In this document: one piece after another, positions 12,978-24,213 of the stretch
Position numbering within the stretch: position 1 is the stretch's first letter
How the letters are laid out: each line of letters starts with the position of its first letter
From: Rotaria socialis
Lineage: Eukaryota > Rotifera > Eurotatoria > Philodinida > Philodinidae
Direction: 5' to 3'
Length of the DNA stretch: 64,000 nucleotides
Assembly (NCBI GenBank): GCA_905331475.1
Contig: CAJNYU010003073.1
Location: 117,576-181,575 of the forward strand
Made by a program: the position numbers and the translations under genes
The notes under the pieces: generated by a model
The model's database searches: none
What the model was told of the DNA's origin: nothing
What the model saw: the letters and a program-made list of their open reading frames with translations, nothing else

Positions 12978-13762
12978 TGTTTTTGTACAAATTGTTTTGT
13001 TATTGTTCAATAAACGATAACAGTCATGATTCACACGAATGTTAATTGGAATACTGCTAATAGAGTAAATATCAATGAAACTAAACAATATTTTCACAGG
13101 GTGAATGTTTTCATGTAACCCGGACATAATATTAATTGCGCACAATACAATGATCATATTCTTTAGATAGTAACCAGGGATTTTTGACGTTCTATTCGAG
13201 CGGCAAGTTGCCTGAGGCATCATATGTGATTAATAGCTGTCATAGTTTTTATCCTGATTGCTTTTTCCTACCACTGCATTGAGAACGAAACTAGAAGATA
13301 AAAATGGAAGAAGCAAATGTATGTGTCTCTTAGTTGGAGAATAAAAAACTATTAATCTAAAGTATCCGCGGTTTAATATTTATAGATCAAACTAGTAGAG
13401 ATTTCTATTGAAAATTTGCAATATTTGTATTTGATTAAAGTCTTTTAGAGAACCTAATTAAAATGATTACTATCTTTTTTTGTGACAAATAAATCTTATT
13501 TTATCGTAATGTCCATGTAACGAACGTGACTAAGCTAGATTTATTCTTTCTATTGCATATAATAGGTTCATTACACCGAAAAAAAACGAGTACATTCCTG
13601 TCTGAATTTAATTTATAGAACATGTTACCAAACAAAAGCAGAAAAAAAATTAATTATAACATGCGAATTGAGCTGTGAGATTTTGACTGTGATAAAAACA
13701 AGCATCTATTCATGTTTTTTCATCATCAACGTCAAGATAATACTGGTTTTTCATGTGATTAA
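12978..13762. other. Convergent intergenic region, no gene recognised
   Basis: MTO1 (plus) and the serine hydrolase (minus) end towards each other here. AATAAA occurs at about 13010 just after the MTO1 stop and could serve as its poly(A) signal. An opposite-strand open frame at 12957-13223 has no recognisable motif and overlaps the MTO1 end; I treat it as chance. Confidence 0.45.
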
Positions 13763-15026
13763 TTATTTTTCCTGAAATAAGATATCACTTAAAGTATCAG
13801 CAATTTCATGCATTGACGTTCCTTCCAAATTGCTTAATACAATAATGCAAGCGTTGTCATTCGGAAAACGAATTAAACAACTGATAAAACCAAATATTTC
13901 ACCAAAATGTTGCTGCTTTACTTTTCCATGCTTTAACCGATGAATTTCCCAGCTGAAAAAAAAAGGTTTGCTTTCCTAACATTTGAAAATTAAATATTTT
14001 CACTTACCCAAGTGCATAATGTTCTCGAACCGGTTTAAACATAAGCTTTTTTGTTGGATTTTGTATTAATTTTTCTCCATATAAATATCGATCTAAACGG
14101 TATAAATCTTCAACAGTCGAATGAATTCCTCCGGCACTACGAGCTGTTGACATATTGATAAAACGACATGATTCAAATATATTTGTATTCGTGTCACACG
14201 TATAACCACATGCTCGTTGAGTGTGTTTTGTATTTGATACAAAATCACAATCACATTCATATCCTGTATCGTTCATTAGACATGGCTCAAGAATTATTTC
14301 TCGAAGGTTTGATTCATAGGATTTTCCGGTGACTTTTTCAATAATTAAACCTAGCAGGATGTACTAAAGAGAAGAAGAATTTTTTGTTTTTGACTAGATA
14401 AAATAATCTTTTAGAATTTCTTACATTTGAATTTGAGTAACTATATTCTGAGCCAGGTTTGAATTGTAAGGGTTCACTTTTAAAAACTTCAATTAATTGA
14501 TCGATTGTTAAATTTTCTGTACATTTTTGTTCGAATATTTCCAAATCAGTATAATTAAAAATGCCAGATGTATTTGAAAGCAAATTTTTTATTGTTATTT
14601 CATTTCCATGAGGATAGTCGGGGTAATAAAGTGAGATTTTATTCTTAATATCAAGCTGTTTTCTCTCATGCAATTTAAGTACTATTATTGCTGTCAAAGG
14701 CTTTGTAACACTACCAATACGATAGATTGTTTGACTAGTATTTTTTTCTTGACAAATATATTCTGCGCAACCATAACCTTTCAGAATTAAAATTTGATCG
14801 TTTCGTGCTATAAGCACGGAGCCACTGAATATTTTATCGTTAACAAGAGATTGTAAATAATCATCAGCTTGTTGGATAATTGAATCCGCATTTTCTAATG
14901 TGATTAATGGAGATTCTAATACAAAAAAAGATTGTTTTATTTTATGCTAAGTATTAATAATTTACTCTTTTTCAATCCACATAGACATGAAGATTTGTTT
15001 TGGGTGTGAGTTTTAGGTGATTCCAT
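13763..15026 (-). CDS. Serine beta-lactamase-like hydrolase (penicillin-binding protein/class C fold)
   Basis: Four exons, 15026-14966, 14915-14425, 14363-14008 and 13952-13763, encode about 365 residues. The active-site signature of the beta-lactamase-related family is present: SVTK at residues 89-92 (nucleophile Ser and Lys, SxxK), YSN at 180-182 (YxN) and HFG at 318-320 (HxG in place of KTG). GSVLIARNDQ and NLLSNTSGIFNY are typical of the family. Such proteins include peptidases, esterases and lactamase-like enzymes; the substrate cannot be read from sequence. The N-terminus is short and I see no clear signal peptide, though exon 1 is the least certain part. Families of this kind are largely bacterial, but the gene has native-looking introns and base composition. 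It lies head to head with the DHHC-PTP gene, 381 bp away. Confidence 0.88.
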
Positions 15027-15407
15027 TAGCTGTATATAAAATGGCCTTGTTATTTGCTTGTTTTTTTTCTTGCTTGCTTTATTGTTCCTGTTGGAGAGAA
15101 AAAAAATAAGGAGAAAAAAGCGTGGATATAGAAAAAGAGAAAGAACAGAACGAGAAAAAGCTTTCTACATTTTTGGCTTCCACCTGTTAGAAAAAATTGG
15201 CATGATGTTGTATAGAAGCGTATAAAATAAAATTGCGATAGACTGCTGTCATACAAATTCTGAATATGTAAAACAACAGTGGAATACCATCTTACGAAAA
15301 GACAACAAGAAATCTGATCAAGGATTTTTTAAACAACATTAGCAACATCTTAGTTCATTATTTATAGATAGATTCACACTCAAACATCATATTGTATTTA
15401 CATTTCC

Positions 15408-18400
15408 ATGTCTTCTGGTGTTGTTCTTCATATACCAGCTACAGTAATGGCACGACGAGGAGAAGTACGTATTTAAATATAATTATAAGTTTGCTTCTTC
15501 GTGTCTAGTCTCTTCTTCTTTTTCTTTAATTAGATCTATCCAAGTAAAACGGTGTCCTGTTTTCGTTCATGTTGGACGTATAAAACTTGGCCTGTAATTA
15601 TTGCTGTAGTTATTTTAATTTGCGTTATAGCTGGTTTACATATAGGCTGGGAGTAAATTTCATTGACTTTTGAAGAAAAAAAAAATTAAATCTAATTTAT
15701 TTTCTAATTCTAGTTTTCCGATACTCATTCAAAACCGTTATATCTATTTTCCCGTTCTTTTTATTCTTACACTTTTTTATACCATCGTAAATTATTTATT
15801 TGCATCTTTACATGATCCTGGTGTTCTTCCACGTCCAAATGCTGATGAGATACTTCAAACAGAAAAAGAAAATAATATTCAAACTGATGCGTAAAATAAA
15901 ATTTTCATAAAAATTTTAGAAAGAATTTTTTTTTATTCTTTACCAAGAAATGGACATTATTTTCCATCGTTACCTTTACCGCGAACAATTCTTGTACGAA
16001 ATTTTCAATATGCATCATCCTACTGCTATACATGTCGAGTTTATCGTCTACCACGTGTCTCACATTGTTCAATCTGTAATGTTTGTGTACAAAATTTTGA
16101 TCATCATTGTCCATGGAGTAAGTTCATTTTTTTCTGCTTACAAAACAAACAGAAACGCCGCATGGAAAATATTTTCTTAAGAAGATTGAAATGTTCTAGT
16201 GTAAACACTATCGGAACTAACAAAACCAGTTCATGTTCAATTTCCTTTCTATAATGAACATCATTCAACTACCCAATCAAGAGTATCCCTCACAAAATTG
16301 TGATTTTTTTTATTATGGTTGAGCAAATTTTTATAAGTCAAATTGATAGATTATCAATCGATTATTTATAATTACTGCAGCTGCGACTGAATTTTGCTCG
16401 AACAATCGATTTTAGTGGATCGCAACTGCATTTAAAACACTAAATATTAAGTGAATTTGCTAAGTCGTAATGACTGTAACTTGAATCTTTTCCTATAATG
16501 GTATCTAGCCCAATGATAATAGATGACTCCCATTCGAATTGCAGGTGACACACTTAACTTATGAGTCGAGAACTCATTGTAGATATTCTAAATGTCATTT
16601 ATGTTTCATAAAATTAATAATTAGTTTATATTGAAGGAGAGCTATCATTGGTGGCAAATTTCTCAAAGTATTTTTTGGCAGAATTTTTTTGTTATTTTTC
16701 ACAACTTTTACTAATACTGTTGGCTGTTGTATAAGAATAAGTTAAGACACATAATATAAATAGACTAATATACAAGGGGGGAAAAGCTGATTTAAATCAC
16801 AGTAAAACTCAACTTACAATCAATATAAATTGACTGTATTGGAATGAGTTTGCGTCAGTTTCGGTGCCTTTGAATGATTTTCAGTAATAATTTATGATTT
16901 GGAATAGTTTTTTAGTTAGTTTAGCAAATTTTTCGTTTTCTCAAACTCATTTTAAATCAGCTAAACTCAGAAAAATCATGAAACTCATAAATCGCTTTTT
17001 CCCCCTTGCTAAAATACTTCTTTTCGAGTTCTCCGATATAAAATACACAAGTATTCTCCGATTCGACATTTCTTATAGATGTCCTCAGGAGAATGATTCC
17101 CATAGTGGGATACTATCGGAATCTTATCGGATACCGTGAGATCCGATAGGATTCAGTGTCGGATTCACTCGCCCGGGTCGCTAGCTGTAAATATACTACC
17201 AAAAGTAACAAAAAACGTATTTAAACTCTCGGAGAGTATATATAAGTAGAAAGCACACATTATATGAGTAGAATATAAAACACTATCAGCTCTATCACCA
17301 CTATGTATAGAACGTTAAGTATGTGCATAGGGCGAATTGGAATCGATAAAAACTTTTTAGCTACCGAGGACAATCATTCCGACCACCAGAACGGTCATTT
17401 TAACAGGCCTGAAATGGCTATAAAATGGTATATTAAGGCGTTAATTTTCACCTTATTTCGTCGTAATCTGTCAGTTCGTTTTACGGACCTTTTTTCTTTC
17501 GTTAGAAAACGGTCATCGTTTTTAACAGTATATTCGTTCTTTTTCCGAGCTGACGGAAAACAGCGCCGTTTTCAACGTTTTATACCATTTTTGCGCCTTT
17601 TACGGTCATCTACGCACCGTTTTCTTGGTACCTGGGTAATCGCAATTGAATTTTAATATTTTTAACCAATTAGCTTTGTCATATTGCGATCTAAGTTCAA
17701 AACAATTTATATCGCAGCTTCAAATTTATAGGTTATCTGTGAGATTTTAATAACTATATTTTTAAACATCAGAAATGTAAAAATCGTAAAAGTTTTGTGT
17801 TAAACATTTAACTATCAAGAAGAAGCGCTCGCTTCCTATGTTTATGCATTAATTTAATTAACAACGGATGATCGACTACAATTGATTAACGGGCAAGACA
17901 GAGTGGCATGCCATTTATAGTTAACAGTCCTAGCTAAAATGTTTGATTTTTTCGATTTTGATCGTTAGGAATCCGTTAGAGAACCATGAAAGCTTTGCTA
18001 TTTTTTTCTACAGAAGGTCACTAACCTCTGGAAGAAGCTTGTACGCTGAAATCATTAAGATTTAGACAGTAGTCGAACCAAGATAATAAAAAGATTTTGT
18101 AGTCTTTCTTCATTTTAGATCATTATTCCGATAGGGTTTAAACCATTCTTATGCAATACCTTCTTCTCATATATAGTAGAATTGTGCTTGGCTTCCTTCT
18201 AAATATGCTATCTCGTGATAATACAGAAGCAGCCGCTTTTCAACGGTGAACAGACACCAAAGAATACAGAGTAGTGATATTTAGCTGTTCATTACAGAAA
18301 TAGATGAAAGTTTCTATTTGGACTGTGGTATGCTATTATATATGAATTTAATTCTCGATATCTCAAGTTATGGATTTTAGTGTATTTCTATTTGAGTTTT

Positions 18401-21400
18401 ACATAAATGTGATACCAGTCTATTTCTTTTTGTAAAATCGAGAACGCGTTACTACCGTTTTTCTTATTTTGATAATCTATTATTATACTTTTCTAATCGA
18501 TTTTTATTGATTATAATCAAAATAATCAGTTGGATTATTCTGCAACCAAATCAAAATTCTGACCGATTAGAATTGATATCAATCGAATTTTATTGATTAC
18601 AATCAAAATTATCAATCGGATTATTCTGCAACGAAATCAAAATGATAATCGATCGAAATCGAGATTCCAATCAACATCAATCGATTATTCGTAGTCGACA
18701 ATCGATTGAGAGTGATTTCAATTTCGATTTCGATCGATTATATTTCGACTTTGTTGCAGAAAAATCCGATTATCAATTTGGATTATGCCCAGAGGATTTC
18801 GAAATTATAATCGATTTTAATCTCTAAAATTTTTCGCTGGGTAGACGAAGTCATTTACTAGTCTCTAGAGATAATGTTACTGATAATTCAATTATTAATA
18901 AAATGTTTGCTTATATCATTTCTTTTTAGTCAATAATTGCGTCGGCTTATTGAACTATCGTTATTTTTGTAATTTTCTTCTTTCATGTGCATTACTGTGC
19001 TCCCTTGGATTAGCTGGTGGTGGCGTTGCAGCCTATCTTCGATGGGATATTTATAAAAATGATCCGGGATTATATTTTGCATACAATATCCCAACATTTT
19101 TTGTTGGCTTTATTGCATTTGTATTCGTTGCTACATTAGCACCATTTTGGTGTTATCATCTTGGATTAGCTCTAACTGGTGCAACAACAAGAGAAGATAT
19201 TAAATCGAGACGAGAGGAAAAACAAGCTGGCATACCTCAAAGTTCGAAATGCACAAATTTAGTTGTCTCATGGTGTGGTCCATTACAACCATCGTTAGTT
19301 TTGTTTTTTAAAAAGTAGAAAAAAAAATTTAATCAAAAATTTCTCTAGAGTCGATTGGAATCAATTGTACGATAGTGATCATTATAAAAATCAAGAATCA
19401 ATTTATAAAAGTTTACGTCCAACATTACTGAGCAATACATTGATTGTGCTTTCACAACAAATTCGACAACACATTCAAAATTTATCAGAAAATAATTATT
19501 CTATGTTAAAACAACAAATTGAAGTATATGATAAAACGGCTAGAGAAACAAGAACTACATCCGAAATTCCATCGTCATTAGCTCATGTGGATATAAATCA
19601 TCATCTTCCAACATATCCTATTGGAGTATGCCCTAATATTTATTGTTCGTATATTCAGTTCGTATTTAATTTTTTTTAGATAAATACTTTTGGAAATTAC
19701 CTATTGAATGCACAATATTTACTAATTGAAGGTAATAAATATAAGATCATAAATGAAGAAAAACAATTCTTCTCTAGGTGTACAACGAAAGAATTTGTCA
19801 ACGTTTTGGCAAATAATATGGTCACATAACATATCATCAATTATTATGCTGTATGACATCACAGAAAATGTAAGCTGTCAAATTAAAGGAGGGAGTTTTC
19901 GCTTTTCTTTACATGCAATTTGACATGCTGATGGAAAACATTCGCCCATGTAGTATTTATAGATCGCCTGTTTGTTCTCAAACACAAATACATTCTTCGT
20001 AGCTGACACAGTCTGAATCCAGTAATTTCCTTCGCCTGCTAAAGTCATTTCTTTTAAATCTTGCATTATAATTATGAGACAAAATCCAGGGAACTATAAA
20101 TGCTCAACCTAAAGGAAATAGGTGACTTTTAATTTTGTCATGTGTGAAAAATGAACTTGTGAAACCGGAAAAACTCATCGTCTGGAGAAGCTGCAAAATT
20201 TTCATTAGAAAAATAAAGAATACACAAATCCATAATGTTCTTTTCTAATGTTTAGAATTTTTTTATTGAATATTGGCCAAATGAATCTAATCCTACAATA
20301 AAAATCGATGCTGAATATCAAATTGACTTTACACGCAAAGTGAAACTGTTAGATATTGAAATCTGTCAATTTCAACTACAGAAAGTTCGATAGAATAACA
20401 ATATAAATAATTTCTACATAGAGTTTTATTTTGTTGCTTCTACTTAGATTGGTGAAAATCAAATTAATCAAATTGAACATATTCAAATCAAAAATTGGAC
20501 TGAAACAGAATTCGCAATGGATCCCGTTGCTCTATTGCGCCTTCAATATTACATCAGTCAAAAGCATAGAGAAGACAAATATGATCAAACCCTCGGAAGT
20601 ATCGCTATAAATTGCTGGTAAGAATAAAAATAAAATCGAAAATTATACGATTTTAATTTTCTTAGTGATATTAATACACGAGCTCTTGCTTTTATGACTG
20701 TCGATATCAACCGACGTTTATTAAATCGATATAGTTTTATAAATATATTAAATACAATAGCACAATTAAATGAACAATTATCCTTGTCAATAATGAACGA
20801 AGTAAAAATAATGATAATTAATAAGTTTTCTTTGAAGCAAATCTTTATATATTCTAGTTTATGTTAACCGTTATTTATACAACTATGTTACATCTTAAAT
20901 GTTGGACATATTCACCTAATATATCAACATTAAAAGCATTAGATAATCAAGTTAAAAATTTATTTCGAAATGTATTCGCACGATTTTATCATGATCCATT
21001 ATTGGATCAATTTGAAGTAGAAAAATCTCATTCTCTTCAGTTGATTTATTGTAAACGTTTTTTTCCCCTATTTTAGAAATTCACTTCCAATAGTTTAAAA
21101 AAACTCGATGCTATTATCCCATCGAGTATGTTGATTTAAAAATAGAAACATTTAACACTAATTAATATTTTCTTCTTCAGATTTAGAAAATCGTTCTTTG
21201 CCAACTGTTGTTGATCATAATACAATCTATTTCATTGATGTAAGTAAAATGTTGTTGTTTTTTAGAAATAATTTTATTCAATTAATTAAGAGTATCATCT
21301 ATCACAAAGCGTTTATGTTAACTGTTGCTCGAGATTATAACAGTATAGTAGAAATAATATCACAATATAAAATTCAACATTGTTTTCTATATCAACAACA

Positions 21401-21963
21401 CAGTGCAGAAGTAATTATCTTTTTTGTTTCTATATATTTCGTTAAAATAAATAATTTAATTAGCATTTGGATGCAATTCAAAAAGAACAATTTCAAATCG
21501 ATAGTCATTACCTATCGAATGATTTTCGATGTTATCGTAAGTCAGATGTTTGCATTTACCTACCAAGTACTTCTATCCGAGTGACTCCCTTATACAAACT
21601 TTCTCGATCTATTGTCAAGCTTGATCATATACCAATATTGATTTGTGTTGAGTATGACTTTCATTTGGTTTTCTATTTGAATAGATTAGAATTTCTTTTA
21701 ATTAATAGGAATATTCTAGAAGGTGCTATTATTTGTCTTATTGCAAATTTAATGGAACAATTAATGATTGACAATCCAGCCGATGTTTATCATCAAGCTA
21801 GAAAAATTGCAGCTTCTTGCCCAGTTTTTCGAACAGAGGTACGAATTAATTTATATTTTACATCGTGCTGAATTTGTTTTTTCAAATTTAGGACGAATAT
21901 AAACATATGTATGAATGGATTGGACGTTGGACAACCTATGATCTTAATAACCCATCGAATTAA
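15408..21963 (+). CDS. DHHC palmitoyltransferase fused to two degenerate protein tyrosine phosphatase domains
   Basis: Eighteen phase-consistent exons encode about 847 residues: 15408-15464, 15534-15652, 15714-15890, 15924-16117, 18930-19293, 19349-19625, 19680-19731, 19778-19869, 20256-20384, 20448-20617, 20666-20801, 20858-21016, 21077-21125, 21181-21239, 21291-21410, 21464-21651, 21709-21838 and 21892-21963. Residues 1-304 form a ZDHHC9/14/18-like S-acyltransferase: two membrane helices, DPGVLPR, the Cys-rich block [27 protein letters not shown] at 177-182, [10 protein letters not shown], two more helices, then TTRED (TTxE) and CGPLQPS. Residues from about 380 form tandem PTP folds ([43 protein letters not shown]). 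Domain 1 keeps Cys543 and Arg549 in a non-standard P-loop (CCDINTR) and has WTE for WPD. Domain 2 has Cys779 but Glu785 where Arg is expected, so it is probably inactive. The acceptor of exon 4 is the weakest splice call. Two genes joined by trans-splicing at 19349 is the main alternative. Confidence 0.75.
16773..17008. mobile_element. Candidate miniature inverted-repeat element
   Basis: Imperfect terminal inverted repeats of about 20 bp, 16773-16793 and 16989-17008, share a run of Gs followed by AAAAGC..ATTT (CAAGGGGG at the left end, CCCCCTTG at the right). The element is about 236 bp with no coding capacity. No clear target-site duplication was seen. Confidence 0.45.
18495..18815. repeat. 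Direct plus inverted repeat block (AATCGATT-rich)
   Basis: A roughly 63-bp unit at 18495-18557 recurs at 18581-18643 (86-bp period; both hold GGATTATTCTGCAAC followed by AAATCAAAAT). A related copy in inverse orientation lies near 18741-18790 (GTTGCAGAAAAATCCGATTATC). The block could fold on itself and looks like a decayed foldback element. Confidence 0.5.
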
Positions 21964-22465
21964 ATTATTGAATCTACAATCTGTGATATTAATCATTTTT
22001 TTTTGTTTTTCTTAATCGTCAGATTTTTATTTTAATGACAAAAAAAGAAAAAAATGTTATTATAATTTTCTTCTTGTTTCGTTTTAAAACCTGATAATAA
22101 AGTTTTCAAGAGAATGCCGGTCAATTCATTTTTTTTTATTGATGTTTCAATTAAAATATAAAAAAGATATTCAATGATCTTCTTTTATCAATTGATTAAT
22201 TATTTTCCCATTCCAAATCAGTTTGACCTAAAACAAAACAAAAACGATGAATAGATTTTCTGCTTCTATGGTTTTTACACACGTCATTAGTTGATTTCCT
22301 ATAGGAATCTATTCTTGTCATTGTGACTAAAAATATTTTCTCACTAATGATTTATCTTTGATTAGTGGTAAAAATTTTCCTCATCAATCAAAATGTTAAA
22401 TTGATATTTCGTTAAATAATCGAATAAAACATTTAAATAGCTAAGAATTAGAAATCCTTACAGAA
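21964..22465. other. Convergent intergenic region between the DHHC-PTP and Cys-rich genes
   Basis: This 502-bp stretch is A/T-rich and separates two genes that end towards each other. AATAAAG near 22095 could be the poly(A) signal of the plus-strand gene. No gene was seen. Confidence 0.45.
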
Positions 22466-22750
22466 TTATTCTTTCTGTTCACCAACATCACGACGAGCCG
22501 AATAGCACATTGTTAAGCAAGCATTATCGCATAAATGAAGTGGAATACCGCTTTCACTTTCATTTGTACAATACTCCATACATTGAGCATGACACTTTCG
22601 ATCCTGTGGGATTTCATTGATTGAAATCGCAAAGGGCAATACTGAAAGAAAAAAACGAATTTTTATCAAAAATTATGTTTTGTGACGAAATCATTACTTA
22701 CAGCATAGCATTAGAGTGCCGAACCAAATCAAATATAGTTTAAAGTTCAT
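22466..22750 (-). CDS. Small secreted cysteine-rich protein with paired CX3CX3C motifs
   Basis: Two exons, 22750-22702 and 22641-22466, encode 74 residues. The first 24 or so form a typical signal peptide (MNFKLYLIWFGTLMLCCLLP). The mature part has six cysteines in two matching groups, CHAQCMEYC and CDNACLTMC, that is CX3CX3C, a spacer of about 16 residues, then CX3CX3C. The i, i+4 spacing suggests two helices stapled by disulfides, similar in principle to helical hairpin peptides. The mature chain is acidic and ends in a polar tail (GEQKE). I do not recognise a named family; an extracellular or defensive peptide is possible, but no function is shown by the sequence. Confidence 0.7.
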
Positions 22751-24213
22751 TTCAGCTGTAATGTTACGAGGAAAAGAATGTCTAACAATGTTTGAATAAA
22801 CTTTCTTCCTTTTTTAAATACGTCTACCAAACAAAAACAACATATGTTTCTATACTCATAAGCGAATAACATAAAACCGTGTTTCTCACTATCAGTAATA
22901 CGTAGAAGCTTTATGTATTAAAGATCGGTAGCAAAAATATATTTCACGTTTTCGAATATTTACTTATCGATTGTAAAATAATTCTTGTTTAAGAATTTTA
23001 TTTTTTATAATTAGAGATATGTAGATTTTTATTGAAATCAAAAGGTCGATTTATATCCGAGTACATTAAGAATTATGTTAGAAGCTCTAGGTTACTTTCA
23101 GAAAGCATGTATTCTAGTCTTGCATAGTGTGCCTTGTGGATTTCCGTTTGTTCGAGAGCTCTTCAACCTGTGAATATATTGTCGGATCAGTAAAGCCGTT
23201 AAACGCGGGAGCTTGAAAGTACTATCATTGTTACAATTGAGATCACGCTTTTATACTGTGTATCTTGAAACACATGTTTTCATAAGTTGAAGTACCATAA
23301 AAACATTGTCTGGAAAGCTCGTTTAGTATGCGCGAAGTACTAATGTATATTTCATCAGAAAACAGCAAGGAGAACTGTAATTTACGAGTTGATAGTTTTG
23401 CAAATGAACATACTCTGATCTGTGACTAAAATTATGTAGGACTTCTGTTTTAGAAAAGTAATTAAAACGTCTTAGGAAGATGTATAATATATGATGCAAT
23501 GTGACCACATTTTATCCTTTGAAAAATAAAAGTATTCTTTTCTATTTCTATGAAAAGAAATCCATAAAATACTCAAACAATTATATCTTTTTAATGAGCT
23601 CTTTTCATATGATACTATTCAAGTGTACTACTGGAGAATTCTTAATGAAAAACAGGTGTTTATCTATGCTACATTGAAAACAGATTATTTCAATAAACTA
23701 AATGATCATTTCTATCGAGTATTGTAATCGTTCTCATTTATGAATAGCACTCTTGGAATTTTGGAATATGTTAGCAGGAGAGCTGGGCAAGTCAAGTCTG
23801 ACTTGGTTGAAAACGTTTTGAGCTGTGGCTTGACTTCTGGCGTGTACTGCAAAAACTGTAGCTATGGCGTGATAAAAAGAGAAGTTGTCCGGTGTAAAAA
23901 AATGAGTTATGCAAGGGGGAAAACTCATTTGGGCACTCTCTAGTATTTCCATGCATCGGAATGGCTCGCCAAGAGCTATTAGAATCTTTGTGTACATCTA
24001 CCAAGATCCAGTATTGTAATCAAAATAAAGATAAATTATAATCTGTAGTTCTGGACGTACTCATAGCAAAATATTTTATTTTTTCTAATAAATCATTACA
24101 AAAAAAAATGAAAGACATAAAATCAAATAGAAATTTAAATTGTGTAAAGAAAATAAAGAACGCCCGGCATTGCACATACCGGAGATAAATTAGCTTATAA
24201 AAAAGGTCTTCTT
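22751..24213. other. 1.46-kb intergenic region, no gene recognised
   Basis: This region lies between the Cys-rich gene (transcribed away) and the 3' end of VPS26C. The part at 23730-23950 is less AT-rich and open in more than one frame on both strands, but no frame has a recognisable motif or splice structure, so I do not call a gene. Confidence 0.4.

Larger units (their letters stand above)
16118..18929. other. 2.8-kb intron of the DHHC-PTP gene, rich in foldback repeats
   Basis: This intron interrupts the codon after DHHCPW and is about 50 times longer than its neighbours. It carries at least two foldback elements (16773-17008 and 18495-18815) and a patch at 17290-17650 with repeated ACGGTCAT words and a base composition unlike the flanks. 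No continuing coding exon was found inside. Confidence 0.6.

Noticed and set aside
12957-13223. Minus-strand open frame past the MTO1 stop
   Set aside because: No homology recognised, no signal peptide, and it overlaps the MTO1 terminal codons; likely chance.
17303-17656. 117-codon frame in the DHHC intron
   Set aside because: Repeated CGTTTT/ACGGTCAT words give an artificial Arg/Phe-rich translation; looks like repeat DNA.
18930-19318. DHHC gene ending at an in-frame stop at 19316-19318
   Set aside because: Reading through the donor gives PSLVLFFKK and a stop, but the GT donor at 19294 and the phase-matched exon at 19349 fit better. Kept as the main alternative to the fusion.
21240-21290. 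Continuous frame suggesting no intron between PTP exons 14 and 15
   Set aside because: The frame stays open by chance; removing the 51 bp (GTAAGT..AAG) gives a more PTP-like sequence. Retention would also be in frame, so it remains possible.
23734-24004. Overlapping open frames on both strands
   Set aside because: Several frames are open together because the patch is less AT-rich; none shows motifs or splice continuation.
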